This document shows positions 1-5,701 of a DNA stretch of 5,838 bases, one piece after another. Numbering within the stretch: position 1 is the first letter of the stretch; every line of letters begins with the position of its first letter. A program made the position numbers and the translations under genes. Source of the stretch: RBG-16-64-43 sp035288225 (GTDB lineage: Bacteria > Chloroflexota > Anaerolineae > Anaerolineales > RBG-16-64-43); contig DATEAT010000093.1 in the NCBI GenBank assembly GCA_035288225.1, positions 1 through 5,838 on the forward strand, given 5' to 3'. Below the pieces are notes generated by a model. It was not told the DNA's origin. It did no database searches and saw nothing but the letters and a program-made list of their open reading frames with translations.

Positions 1-1
1 C

Positions 2-238
2 TTCTACGTCGGCGCGCTCGGCAGCCAGCGCACGCAAAGGCTGCGCCGTGAGCGGCTGCGCGCGAGTGGTGTGAGCGAAGAACACCTGGCGCGCATGCGC
101 GCACCGATCGGGCTCGACCTGGGCGGGCGCTCGCCGGCCGAGATCGCGCTGAGCATCATGGCGGAGATCGTGGCCGTACGTTCGGGGAGTTCCAGCGCCG
201 TTGGCGCGGGAAGCCCGACGACGCTCAAACAAGGCTGA
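2..238 (+). CDS. XdhC/CoxI-family protein, C-terminal fragment
   Basis: The frame is open from the window edge (first complete codon TTC at 2-4) to TGA at 236-238, giving the last 78 residues; the start lies outside. The fragment begins FYVGALGSQRTQRLRRERL, continues with GVSEEHLARMRAPIGLDLGGRSPAEIALSIMAEIVAVR, and ends in a polar tail of about 18 residues. The YVGALGS motif, the 'API-GLD-G-R-P-EIA-SI-AEIVAVR' block and their spacing are typical of the Rossmann-like C-terminal domain of XdhC/CoxI proteins. Known members bind the molybdenum cofactor and help insert its sulfurated form into xanthine dehydrogenase-type or CO dehydrogenase-type hydroxylases in the cytoplasm. The N-terminal domain with its usual cysteine motif is not visible, so which hydroxylase is served cannot be told. 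No hydroxylase gene follows downstream, so this is probably the last gene of its unit. The family call is confident; the exact role is inferred. Confidence 0.88.
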   Translation, partial: FYVGALGSQRTQRLRRERLRASGVSEEHLARMRAPIGLDLGGRSPAEIALSIMAEIVAVRSGSSSAVGAGSPTTLKQG

Positions 239-405
239 CCGGCACCCCCTGCAAGAACGATTCATTTTGAGCCGCTATCGTACTCGGCAGTCGCCGTGTG
301 GCCGCTTCTCAGTCGTGGCGATGCGTGCCGAGACGCGCACGCGATGAGGCACGGCGCCCAATGCCCCGAAGGGCTACGCGCTTGCGGATGAAAGTCCGCC
401 CGGTG

Positions 406-525
406 CTCACCCCCACCCTCGTTCCGAGGGCAGGCCCCCGTCTCCTTTTCTTCATCACCCCCTCTCCGCCACACCACAGGCTGTCGAAGCCAGCCGCCCG
501 GCGGAGAGGGGGCAGGGGGTGAGGT
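406..525. repeat. Composite C-rich/G-rich inverted repeat (intergenic, MITE- or REP-like)
   Basis: Three structures lie back to back. A small perfect hairpin has arms CCCTCG (416-421) and CGAGGG (425-430) around TTC. A larger perfect 13-bp inverted repeat pairs CCCCCTCTCCGCC (458-470) with GGCGGAGAGGGGG (500-512). Its 29-base spacer contains a nested GGCT/AGCC hairpin (479-491). The octamer TCACCCCC occurs at 407-414 and 455-462 and again inverted (GGGGGTGA) at 515-522. The plus strand is strongly pyrimidine-rich from 406 to 470 and purine-rich from 500 to 525. Read on the minus strand it starts CCTCACCCCCTGCCCCC, a pattern I recall as a frequent interspersed intergenic element in Chloroflexota and some cyanobacteria. 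No transposase or target-site duplication was found, so whether it moves is unknown. Confidence 0.6.
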
Positions 526-640
526 GAATAGTCTTTCCGCAACCTGCCAATGTCGTCGCAGCGACTCCTGACGACGGGTTGCTCGTGCCATACGCCTCGT
601 GTCGCGGGCCATATCTAGCGCAGTCGATCGAAAGCCATCG

Positions 641-673
641 GGGCACTGGGGCCGCAGACCGGCCCCAGTGCCC
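641..673. terminator. Perfect 13-bp stem-loop, possible terminator or RNA-end stabiliser
   Basis: GGGCACTGGGGCC (641-653) and GGCCCCAGTGCCC (661-673) are exact reverse complements around the 7-base loop GCAGACC. The stem is long and very GC-rich. Neither side has a strong T tract: the plus strand continues TTAAATAAAC and the minus strand CGATGGCTTT, so it is not a textbook intrinsic terminator by itself. It lies 107 bases past the transpeptidase stop on the minus strand and about 400 bases past the XdhC-type gene on the plus strand. A role as a back-up terminator or 3'-end barrier for one or both transcripts is inferred from position. Confidence 0.5.
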
Positions 674-675
674 TT

Positions 676-707
676 AAATAAACAAGCCCCCCCATGAAAT
701 GGGGAGG
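676..707 (-). terminator. Probable intrinsic terminator of the L,D-transpeptidase gene
   Basis: On the minus strand, 73 bases past the transpeptidase stop, CCTCCCCAT (707-699) can pair with ATGGGGGGG (695-687) around a TTC loop. This gives about nine base pairs, one of them a G-U wobble. A single C is then followed by the T-rich run TTGTTTATTT (685-676). A stable GC stem followed at once by a T tract is the classical intrinsic-terminator layout, and the position fits the transpeptidase gene. The 5' arm overlaps the four-tract G-rich motif at 701-720, so RNA hairpin and DNA quadruplex may share bases. No folding energy was computed. Confidence 0.5.
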
Positions 708-720
708 GGCAGGGGAGGGG
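701..720 (+). other. G-quadruplex motif (four G4 tracts)
   Basis: The plus strand reads four runs of four guanines separated by A, CA and A. A fifth GGGG follows at 730-733. Four tracts of four with loops of one or two bases match the tightest class of intramolecular G-quadruplex motif; the complementary C-rich strand could form an i-motif. The G-rich strand is the template strand for the transpeptidase gene and lies 60 to 79 bases past its stop codon, so it could pause RNA polymerase just before the terminator hairpin. The C-rich strand (CCCCTCCCCTGCCCCTCCCC) resembles an interspersed intergenic repeat I recall from Chloroflexota. The motif is read directly; structure and role are inferred. 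Confidence 0.6.
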
Positions 721-779
721 TCGTTATATGGGGTTGAGCTTGGCGCTTTGTTGTCGCCCACAAGGCGATCGGGCAGGCC

Positions 780-2348
780 TCAACGCTGAATATCAACCAC
801 CACGCCATTCTCGGCCCATCCGTACAGCCATTCGGCAGCATCCAATGTGAGGATGATACAGCCAAAGGAGGCCGGCCGGCCCAACACGTCGGCCCACAAG
901 CGGCGCCCACTCGAGAGCAACGGCAGGCCGTGGATCCCATTCTCGAACCCGGGCACTGCGTCGTACACGCCCAGGAAGTGCGGCATCCACAGATCCCAGA
1001 CCGAGGCGTAGGCATTGACGTAGTGCGACTTGACTTGGAACAACCCGGGCAGCGTCGGAGAATCGGCGATGCCGGTCGAGATGATCTCGGTGCGGATGAG
1101 CCCGCCGTTCTGGTAGATGTACATGCGCTGCTGATTGATGCTGATGACGATGCGCTTGCCGGGGACCACGGGAAGTGCGAGCATCGAATCGCGCGGCGGC
1201 AGCGTGAGGGTCTCCCCGGCCGCGGGTCCGCGCGAGCGCAGCGCTGGGTTGTACTCCTCCAATTTCCACGCCGGCACGCCGATCGACGCGGCAATCGAAA
1301 TCTTCGTGTCGCGCGGTTTGACCGTGTAGCCGCGCGTGGCGTAGCGGATCGCCACCCAATCGAGGGATGCGCCGTTCAAACCGGAGAGCAGTTCGGCGCG
1401 GGTCTGCGACGGGTCGAGCCCGCGGTCACTCCCCAGCTGTGTGGAGAGTCCAGCGATGTACGTATCGATGGCTGCTTCATCCACCTGCACGCTCACGGCC
1501 TCCCCTTCGGGCTGTACCCGCAGCCAAGTGAGGATGTCGTCCGGCTGGGGCGAGAAGGTACGCCATTCATCGACCACCGCGTCGTAGGCCTGCAGCGTCA
1601 GGTCGGTATGGATCAGCCGCTGGACCTCGTTCGTGGCGCCCGACACGTCGTAGGTGTGCGGCGCGACGGGCAGTACCACGAGAGGCACGACGCTGTAATC
1701 GAGCACCGTCTGGGCGTTGGTCGCCAGCACTTCGAGGGTTGTGTCAATATCCAGGGCTTTGCCCGGAATGCCGGGGGCCTGCACTACGACGCCGTTCTCG
1801 ATCGCAATGGCGCCCTCGTGCGGGGCGACATACAGCAGTGGAGCCCACGCCTCCAAACCGCGGCGCGCGGTCTCAGGATCGAAACGAGTCAGTGGGTCCA
1901 CCTGACGTCCGTGCGAAGCCGACTGGTAGTAATCGAGCGGGGCAGCGACCAAGCCTTCCTGGCGGCCCACGCCGAATGCCGTCTGCGCGGTGGCCAGGCT
2001 GTCGACAGAGATGCCGAACTCGGCCGGGTACGCGGGCCATGCGCGCGCCGGGTCTGAGGTGTCGGTGACGACGACCATCAATTCCTGATTGTAGGTGCGG
2101 GTCAGCGCCTGGTTCGCATCGGCCAGAGCCAGATCGCCGATGGGCAGCGAGCGCACATACACTCCGGGAGCGATGCGGTCGCTCTGTATGAACCCGAGAT
2201 AAGTGATCACTCCGGCGGCGATGGGGATGGCCATGGCCAGAAGGATCAGGCCCGCCAGCGCGGCGGCGAGCGTCCGCGCGAGCGTCGAACGGCGCCGCGG
2301 CGTCGCGGCCGATGAGCCTTGCGCGATGGGTTGCGTCGCTCCTACCAT
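780..2348 (-). CDS. Membrane-anchored L,D-transpeptidase (VanW-associated repeats, LysM, YkuD)
   Basis: This complete gene encodes 522 residues. ATG at 2348-2346 is preceded by AGAGGTG seven bases upstream, which supports the start. Residues 1-26 are polar with an RRR stretch. Residues 27-50 form one hydrophobic helix, so the protein is probably anchored with its bulk outside. Residues about 57-170 and 180-275 resemble the putative peptidoglycan-binding repeats (PG_binding_4) found before VanW or YkuD domains; see 'IAPGVYVRSLPIGDLALADANQAL', 'FGVGRQEG' and 'PGIPGKALDID', each a short block. Residues 341-384 form a LysM module (YTVKPRDT, IGVPAWKLEEYNP, GETLTLP). Residues 398-520 are the YkuD catalytic domain, with His473 in IHG and the nucleophile Cys497. 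YkuD enzymes make 3-3 peptidoglycan crosslinks or attach partners to peptidoglycan. Oddity: the usual S/T-H-G-C-V-R/N motif is S494-F-G-C-I-I, so the second His and the Arg/Asn are replaced. Function is inferred from domains; the altered motif leaves activity slightly uncertain. Confidence 0.9.
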   Translation of the reverse strand: MVGATQPIAQGSSAATPRRRSTLARTLAAALAGLILLAMAIPIAAGVITYLGFIQSDRIAPGVYVRSLPIGDLALADANQALTRTYNQELMVVVTDTSDPARAWPAYPAEFGISVDSLATAQTAFGVGRQEGLVAAPLDYYQSASHGRQVDPLTRFDPETARRGLEAWAPLLYVAPHEGAIAIENGVVVQAPGIPGKALDIDTTLEVLATNAQTVLDYSVVPLVVLPVAPHTYDVSGATNEVQRLIHTDLTLQAYDAVVDEWRTFSPQPDDILTWLRVQPEGEAVSVQVDEAAIDTYIAGLSTQLGSDRGLDPSQTRAELLSGLNGASLDWVAIRYATRGYTVKPRDTKISIAASIGVPAWKLEEYNPALRSRGPAAGETLTLPPRDSMLALPVVPGKRIVISINQQRMYIYQNGGLIRTEIISTGIADSPTLPGLFQVKSHYVNAYASVWDLWMPHFLGVYDAVPGFENGIHGLPLLSSGRRLWADVLGRPASFGCIILTLDAAEWLYGWAENGVVVDIQR

Positions 2349-2355
2349 TCCCGCA

Positions 2356-2362
2356 CACCTCT
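2356..2362 (-). promoter_or_regulatory. Ribosome binding site of the L,D-transpeptidase gene
   Basis: On the minus strand AGAGGTG ends seven bases before the ATG at 2348-2346. It matches six of the seven bases of the anti-Shine-Dalgarno complement GGAGGTG and fixes the start codon used here. Confidence 0.65.
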
Positions 2363-2391
2363 TCGAGATTGGACCGTCGGTATCCAGACTG

Positions 2392-2409
2392 AGGATGCAA
2401 GAAGGATGC
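2392..2409. repeat. Direct repeat AGGATGC with 11-bp period, operator-like
   Basis: AGGATGC occurs at 2392-2398 and again at 2403-2409, separated by AAGA, so the copies are 11 bases apart, about one helical turn. They lie between the candidate transpeptidase promoter (2431-2459) and the ribosome binding site (2356-2362), within the expected 5' leader. Tandem half-sites one turn apart are typical of response-regulator binding, but two 7-mers can also arise by chance. Confidence 0.25.
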
Positions 2410-2430
2410 CCTCAGAGAAGAGAGCGGCGG

Positions 2431-2459
2431 ATTGTACTTTGCCGGCGTGTTTCTGTGAG
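2431..2459 (-). promoter_or_regulatory. Candidate sigma-70-type promoter of the L,D-transpeptidase gene
   Basis: On the minus strand CTCACA (2459-2454, four of six matches to TTGACA) and TACAAT (2436-2431, five of six matches to TATAAT) are separated by exactly 17 bases. A start site near 2424 would give a leader of about 75 bases that includes the AGGATGC direct repeat. This is a consensus match by eye only. Confidence 0.35.
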
Positions 2460-2664
2460 GAGGGGGGTGATTCCAGCCAAGGCGGACCGGCGCGAGCGAG
2501 CAGAATCAGGAGTCGGCGGTGACCTGGGGCGGGCGCGTGGTGGGCCGCCTCATGCAATACCGTCGGATGGTCGGCCCCGGGTGACGAGAGCGAGTCTAGC
2601 CCTTTGGCATGGCCCGCAGGGCGCAGAATGTCACCAAACGGCCTCTGGGACTGTGCATGCGCCA

Positions 2665-2692
2665 TCCACAAGGGCATTCCCCACGGTAAAAT
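2665..2692 (+). promoter_or_regulatory. Candidate promoter of the synthetase-GNAT gene
   Basis: TCCACA (2665-2670, four of six matches to TTGACA) and TAAAAT (2687-2692, five of six matches to TATAAT) are separated by 16 bases. The AT-rich patch at 2687-2698 stands out in otherwise GC-rich DNA. Transcription from here would start near 2698-2700, leaving a leader of about 150 bases and excluding the upstream ATG at 2696. The match is by eye and modest. Confidence 0.3.
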
Positions 2693-2804
2693 ACTATGCA
2701 CAGCGTGCCTCATACCGGGAGCGCATCGGGGGCACGCGAGGAATTCGGAAGTATCAGGAATTGCGCGCCAGCACTGTGGTCCAATACGGCACGAGACAAT
2801 TCCC

Positions 2805-2821
2805 CCAGGCGGCAGGCCTGG
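2805..2821 (+). promoter_or_regulatory. Small hairpin in the synthetase-GNAT leader
   Basis: CCAGGC (2805-2810) and GCCTGG (2816-2821) are perfect complements around GGCAG. The hairpin ends 19 bases before the AGGAG ribosome binding site. No T tract follows, so it is not a terminator. It could influence mRNA stability or translation, or mean nothing; a six-pair stem is common by chance in DNA this GC-rich. Confidence 0.2.
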
Positions 2822-2840
2822 TCGACAACAATATCCGCTC

Positions 2841-2845
2841 AGGAG
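2841..2845 (+). promoter_or_regulatory. Ribosome binding site of the synthetase-GNAT gene (decides the start)
   Basis: AGGAG sits six bases before the ATG at 2852-2854, ideal spacing. It favours this start over the in-frame ATG at 2696. The protein from 2852 (MSSRVKAVLD...) also begins about 25 residues before the CoA-binding domain, as family members usually do. Confidence 0.75.
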
Positions 2846-2851
2846 CAATCG

Positions 2852-5617
2852 ATGTCCAGCAGAGTCAAGGCAGTCCTCGATCCATCCCATGACGTGTTGC
2901 GCTACGAACGCCGGGCGCTCGACCCGATCTTCCAGCCCAAGAGCGTGGCGGTGGTGGGTGCAACAGAGTCGACCGGCAGTGTGGGGCGCACTATCCTGTG
3001 GAACCTGATCAGCAATCCCTTCGGCGGCACGGTCTACCCCGTCAACCCCAAGCGCCCTAGTGTGCTGGGCATCAAGGCCTATCCGAATTTGGCGGGCGTG
3101 CCCGAGAAGGTGGACCTGGCCGTCATCGTCACGCCCGCCGCAACCGTACCGGGCATCATCGGCGAGTGCGTGGATGCCGGCGTGGGCGGCGCGATTGTCA
3201 TCTCGGCCGGATTCAAAGAAATCGGCGAGAAGGGTGTGGAGCTTGAACGTCAGATCCTGGCCCAGGCGCGCCGCTCTCACATGCGGCTGATCGGCCCCAA
3301 CTGCCTGGGGGTGATGAACACGATGAGCGGTTTGAACGCCACCTTCGCCAGCGTCATGGCACGGCCAGGCAAAGTGGGGTTCATCAGCCAGTCCGGCGCG
3401 TTGTGCACTGCGGTCCTGGATTGGAGCCTGCGTGAGAACGTGGGCTTCAGCGCCTTCGTCTCCATCGGCTCGATGCTCGACGTCGATTGGGGCGACCTGA
3501 TCGACTACCTGGGCGACGACCCGCGCACCGAGAGCATCGTCATCTACATGGAGTCGATCGGCGATGCCCGATCGTTCATCTCCTCGGCGCGCGAGGTCAG
3601 CCTCAACAAGCCGATCATCGTCATCAAGCCCGGACGGACCGAGGGCGCCGCGCGCGCTGCCGCCTCCCACACCGGCTCGCTTACCGGCTCCGACGAAGTG
3701 CTCGAGGCGGCCTTCCGCCGATCGGGCGTGCTGCGCGTCAATTCAATTGCCGACCTCTTCCACATGGCCGACGTGCTGGCCAAACAACCTCGGCCGAAGG
3801 GTCCGCGCCTGACCATCGTCACCAATGCCGGCGGCCCGGGCGTCATTGCCACCGATGCGCTGATCACCGGCGGCGGCGAGCTGGCCGACCTTTCGTCCGC
3901 GACGACGGAGGCTCTCAACCTGCTGCTGCCCCCGGCCTGGAGCCACAACAACCCCATCGACGTCCTGGGAGATGCCAGCCCCGAACGCTATGCCAAGGCA
4001 GTGGAGATCGCCGTGAAGGATGCCGACAGCGACGGCCTGCTGGTCGTGCTCACGCCGCAGGCGATGACCGACCCGACCCTCACCGCCGAGATGCTGACCC
4101 CCTTCGCGCAATCCACCGGCAAGCCGGTGCTGGCCTCGTGGATGGGCGGCGCCGATGTGGAGGTGGGCCAGACTTTGCTCAATCGCGCCCATATCCCCAC
4201 CTTCGAATACCCGGACACGGCGGCGCGGGTGTTCACCTACATGTGGCGCTATTCCTACAACTTGCGCGGGTTGTACGAGACGCCCGCGCTGCAGAGCGAC
4301 GGCGAGGGCGAGCCGATCGATCACGCCGCGGCCGAGAGAATCGTCGGGGCGGTGCACAAGAGCGGACGCGTGATACTCACGGAGTATGAGTCGAAGCAGC
4401 TGCTGGCCGCTTATGGCATTCCCTCGGTGGAAACGCGTATCGCCTCGAGCGAGGCCGAAGCCGTGAAGATCGCTGAGGCGATGGGCTACCCGGTGGTGCT
4501 CAAGATCTACTCCGAGACCATCACTCACAAGACCGATGTCGGCGGAGTGCAGCTCAACCTGGCCGATGCAGACGAAGTGCGCCGCGCCTACCGCGCGATC
4601 GAGCATGCGGTGAAGACGCGCGGCTCGGCCGCGGGTTCGAGGGACGGCTCGAAGGATTTCCTGGGTGTCACGGTCCAGCCCATGGTGCAAAGCGCAGGCT
4701 ACGAGCTTATCCTGGGCTCGAGCATCGATCCGCAGTTTGGGCCGGTATTGCTATTCGGCTCGGGCGGTCAACTGGTCGAAGTCTACAAGGACCGTTCGCT
4801 GGCGCTGCCGCCGCTGACCACGACCCTTGCGCGGCGCATGATGGAACAAACCCGCGTCTACAAGGCGCTGATGGGCGTACGCGGACGCCAGCCGGTGGAC
4901 CTGGACGCCCTTTCGCACTTGATGGTTCGCTTCGGGCAACTGGTGGTTGAACAACGCTGGATCAAGGAGATCGACATTAACCCGCTGATGGCCTCGCCGG
5001 AGGGACTTGTGGCGCTTGACGCGCGCGTGGTGCTGCACGACCCTCAGCTCACGGCCGAACAATTGCCTAAGCTGGCCATCCGGCCTTACCCCTCGCGCTA
5101 CGTCCAGCCCTGGACGGCCAAGGATGGGACGCGCCTGGTGATTCGCCCGATCCGCCCCGAAGACGAACCGGCCATGGTCACCTTTCATGAGGGGCTGTCC
5201 GATCACAGCGTGTTTCTGCGCTTCCTGCATCCCATGATGCTCAGCCAGCGCGTGCGTCACGAGCGCCTGGCGCGCATCTGCTTCACGGACTACGACCGGG
5301 AGATGGTGCTCGTGGCGGAGTTGCAGGATCCCCCCAATGGCAAAGCGGTCATCGTAGGTGCAGCGCGCGTCGATAAGATCCACGGCGCCGATGAGGGCCA
5401 GTTCTCCATATTGATCTCGGACTCCTTCCAGGGGCGCGGCCTGGGCAGCGAGATGATGCGCCGCAGCTTGCAGATCGCGCGTGATGAGAAGCTCACCCAG
5501 GTGACCTCCGTGATCACGGAGGACAACCTCATCATGCAGCAGATGTTGCAGCGCGTGGGATTCACGGTCCTCCCGCCGGATGAGAGGGGGCACGTCACAG
5601 CGCACCTCAAGCTGTAG
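2852..5617 (+). CDS. ADP-forming acyl-CoA synthetase fused to GNAT acetyltransferase (Pat/PatZ-like)
   Basis: This complete gene encodes 921 residues, ending in TAG at 5615-5617. Domains in order: CoA-binding Rossmann domain (about 25-120; PKSVAVVGATESTGSVGR, YPVNPK); first flavodoxin-like ligase domain (about 145-305; IGPNCLGVMN, GFISQSGAL, and ASHTGSLTGSDE with His273); second ligase domain (about 316-470; TNAGGPGVIATDAL, NPIDVLGDA); ATP-grasp (about 500-730; THKTDVGGV with His559, LFGSGGQLVEVYKD, KEIDINPL); and C-terminal GNAT (about 755-915; acetyl-CoA loop Q860-GRGLG). This is the order and approximate length of Salmonella Pat and E. coli PatZ (about 886 residues), which acetylate lysines of acetyl-CoA synthetase and other proteins. 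Unlike what I recall for the enterobacterial proteins, both histidines used as phosphoryl carriers in archaeal ADP-forming acetyl-CoA synthetases are present. It may therefore also interconvert acyl-CoA, ADP and phosphate with acid, CoA and ATP. It is cytoplasmic, with no signal or membrane segment. Architecture is certain; substrate and dual activity are inferred. Confidence 0.93.
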   Translation: MSSRVKAVLDPSHDVLRYERRALDPIFQPKSVAVVGATESTGSVGRTILWNLISNPFGGTVYPVNPKRPSVLGIKAYPNLAGVPEKVDLAVIVTPAATVPGIIGECVDAGVGGAIVISAGFKEIGEKGVELERQILAQARRSHMRLIGPNCLGVMNTMSGLNATFASVMARPGKVGFISQSGALCTAVLDWSLRENVGFSAFVSIGSMLDVDWGDLIDYLGDDPRTESIVIYMESIGDARSFISSAREVSLNKPIIVIKPGRTEGAARAAASHTGSLTGSDEVLEAAFRRSGVLRVNSIADLFHMADVLAKQPRPKGPRLTIVTNAGGPGVIATDALITGGGELADLSSATTEALNLLLPPAWSHNNPIDVLGDASPERYAKAVEIAVKDADSDGLLVVLTPQAMTDPTLTAEMLTPFAQSTGKPVLASWMGGADVEVGQTLLNRAHIPTFEYPDTAARVFTYMWRYSYNLRGLYETPALQSDGEGEPIDHAAAERIVGAVHKSGRVILTEYESKQLLAAYGIPSVETRIASSEAEAVKIAEAMGYPVVLKIYSETITHKTDVGGVQLNLADADEVRRAYRAIEHAVKTRGSAAGSRDGSKDFLGVTVQPMVQSAGYELILGSSIDPQFGPVLLFGSGGQLVEVYKDRSLALPPLTTTLARRMMEQTRVYKALMGVRGRQPVDLDALSHLMVRFGQLVVEQRWIKEIDINPLMASPEGLVALDARVVLHDPQLTAEQLPKLAIRPYPSRYVQPWTAKDGTRLVIRPIRPEDEPAMVTFHEGLSDHSVFLRFLHPMMLSQRVRHERLARICFTDYDREMVLVAELQDPPNGKAVIVGAARVDKIHGADEGQFSILISDSFQGRGLGSEMMRRSLQIARDEKLTQVTSVITEDNLIMQQMLQRVGFTVLPPDERGHVTAHLKL

Positions 5618-5650
5618 CCTGGTGCAGCGGGTGATCCTCGCAGGAAAAGG

Positions 5651-5677
5651 CAATCGCGGCCACGACGGCCGCGATTG
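5651..5677. terminator. Bidirectional terminator between convergent genes
   Basis: CAATCGCGGCC (5651-5661) and GGCCGCGATTG (5667-5677) are perfect 11-bp complements around ACGAC. The hairpin lies 33 bases past the synthetase-GNAT stop on the plus strand and 24 bases past the cyclophilin stop on the minus strand. On the minus strand it is followed by CCTTTTCCTGC, a short T run; on the plus strand by the less T-rich TGTCTGGC. It should therefore work best for the cyclophilin gene and may serve both. Confidence 0.75.
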
Positions 5678-5701
5678 TGTCTGGCGGTAGGCATAGTAGG
5701 C

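Larger units (their letters stand above)
239..779. other. Gene-free intergenic region rich in inverted repeats
   Basis: These 541 bases separate the XdhC-type gene (plus) from the transpeptidase gene (minus), whose 3' ends face each other. Open frames here are short, low-complexity (Arg/Pro/Ser-rich) and overlap the C/G-rich repeats; none resembles a protein family I know or has a convincing ribosome binding site. No tRNA or other structured RNA was recognised. Positions 239-405 hold nothing clear except weak hairpins (324-353 and 384-399). Positions 406-525 are a composite repeat. Positions 526-640 are featureless. Positions 641-720 hold the stem-loop, terminator and G-rich tract listed separately. 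Confidence 0.7.
2349..2851. other. Divergent intergenic region between transpeptidase and synthetase-GNAT genes
   Basis: These 503 bases lie between two divergently transcribed genes and contain the regulatory candidates listed separately. Open frames crossing it are extensions or antisense shadows of the neighbours and carry no recognisable protein motif. Positions about 2460-2660 hold no feature I can support: no tRNA, repeat array or strong hairpin. An upstream in-frame ATG at 2696 would extend the synthetase-GNAT protein by 52 residues, but that extension is unlike the family and lacks a good ribosome binding site. Confidence 0.6.

Noticed and set aside
324..353. Hairpin CGTGCC/GGCACG as terminator of the XdhC-type gene
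   Set aside because: The stem is only six pairs with an 18-base loop and no T tract, so it is not distinguishable from chance in GC-rich DNA.
384..404. Stretch containing GATGAAAGTCCGCC, considered as the catalytic end of a group II intron or other structured RNA
   Set aside because: Only a 5-bp hairpin (384-399) is present; there is no domain V/VI fold, reverse transcriptase or intron boundary.
262..612. Small open frames within the first intergenic region
   Set aside because: They translate the C/G-rich repeats into SPHPLPPL- or LTPCPLS-like strings, a known source of false gene calls, and lack ribosome binding sites.
406..720. CRISPR array
   Set aside because: The repeats are inverted and irregularly spaced, with no regular repeat-spacer unit and no cas gene nearby.
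930..2057. Long plus-strand open frame opposite the transpeptidase gene
   Set aside because: It is antisense to a gene with clear LysM and YkuD motifs, its translation is Arg/Gly/Val/Asp-rich without family motifs, and long antisense frames are expected at this GC content.
2604..2609. TTGGCA as a -35 box upstream of the synthetase-GNAT gene
   Set aside because: It matches TTGACA at five of six bases, but no acceptable -10 box lies 16-18 bases downstream.
2696..2851. N-terminal extension of the synthetase-GNAT protein from ATG 2696
   Set aside because: The ATG at 2852 has AGGAG at ideal spacing and gives the usual family N-terminus; the extension has no similarity to the family and overlaps the likely promoter.
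2342..3670. Long minus-strand open frame crossing the divergent gap and the start of the synthetase-GNAT gene
   Set aside because: It is rich in His, Ala, Arg and Asp with no recognisable domain, and it overlaps the well-supported CoA-binding domain coded on the other strand.
3743..5653. Minus-strand open frames of 315 and 300 codons opposite the synthetase-GNAT gene (3743-4690 and 4751-5653)
   Set aside because: They mirror the codon pattern of the real gene, have His/Arg-rich antisense-type composition and show no motif.
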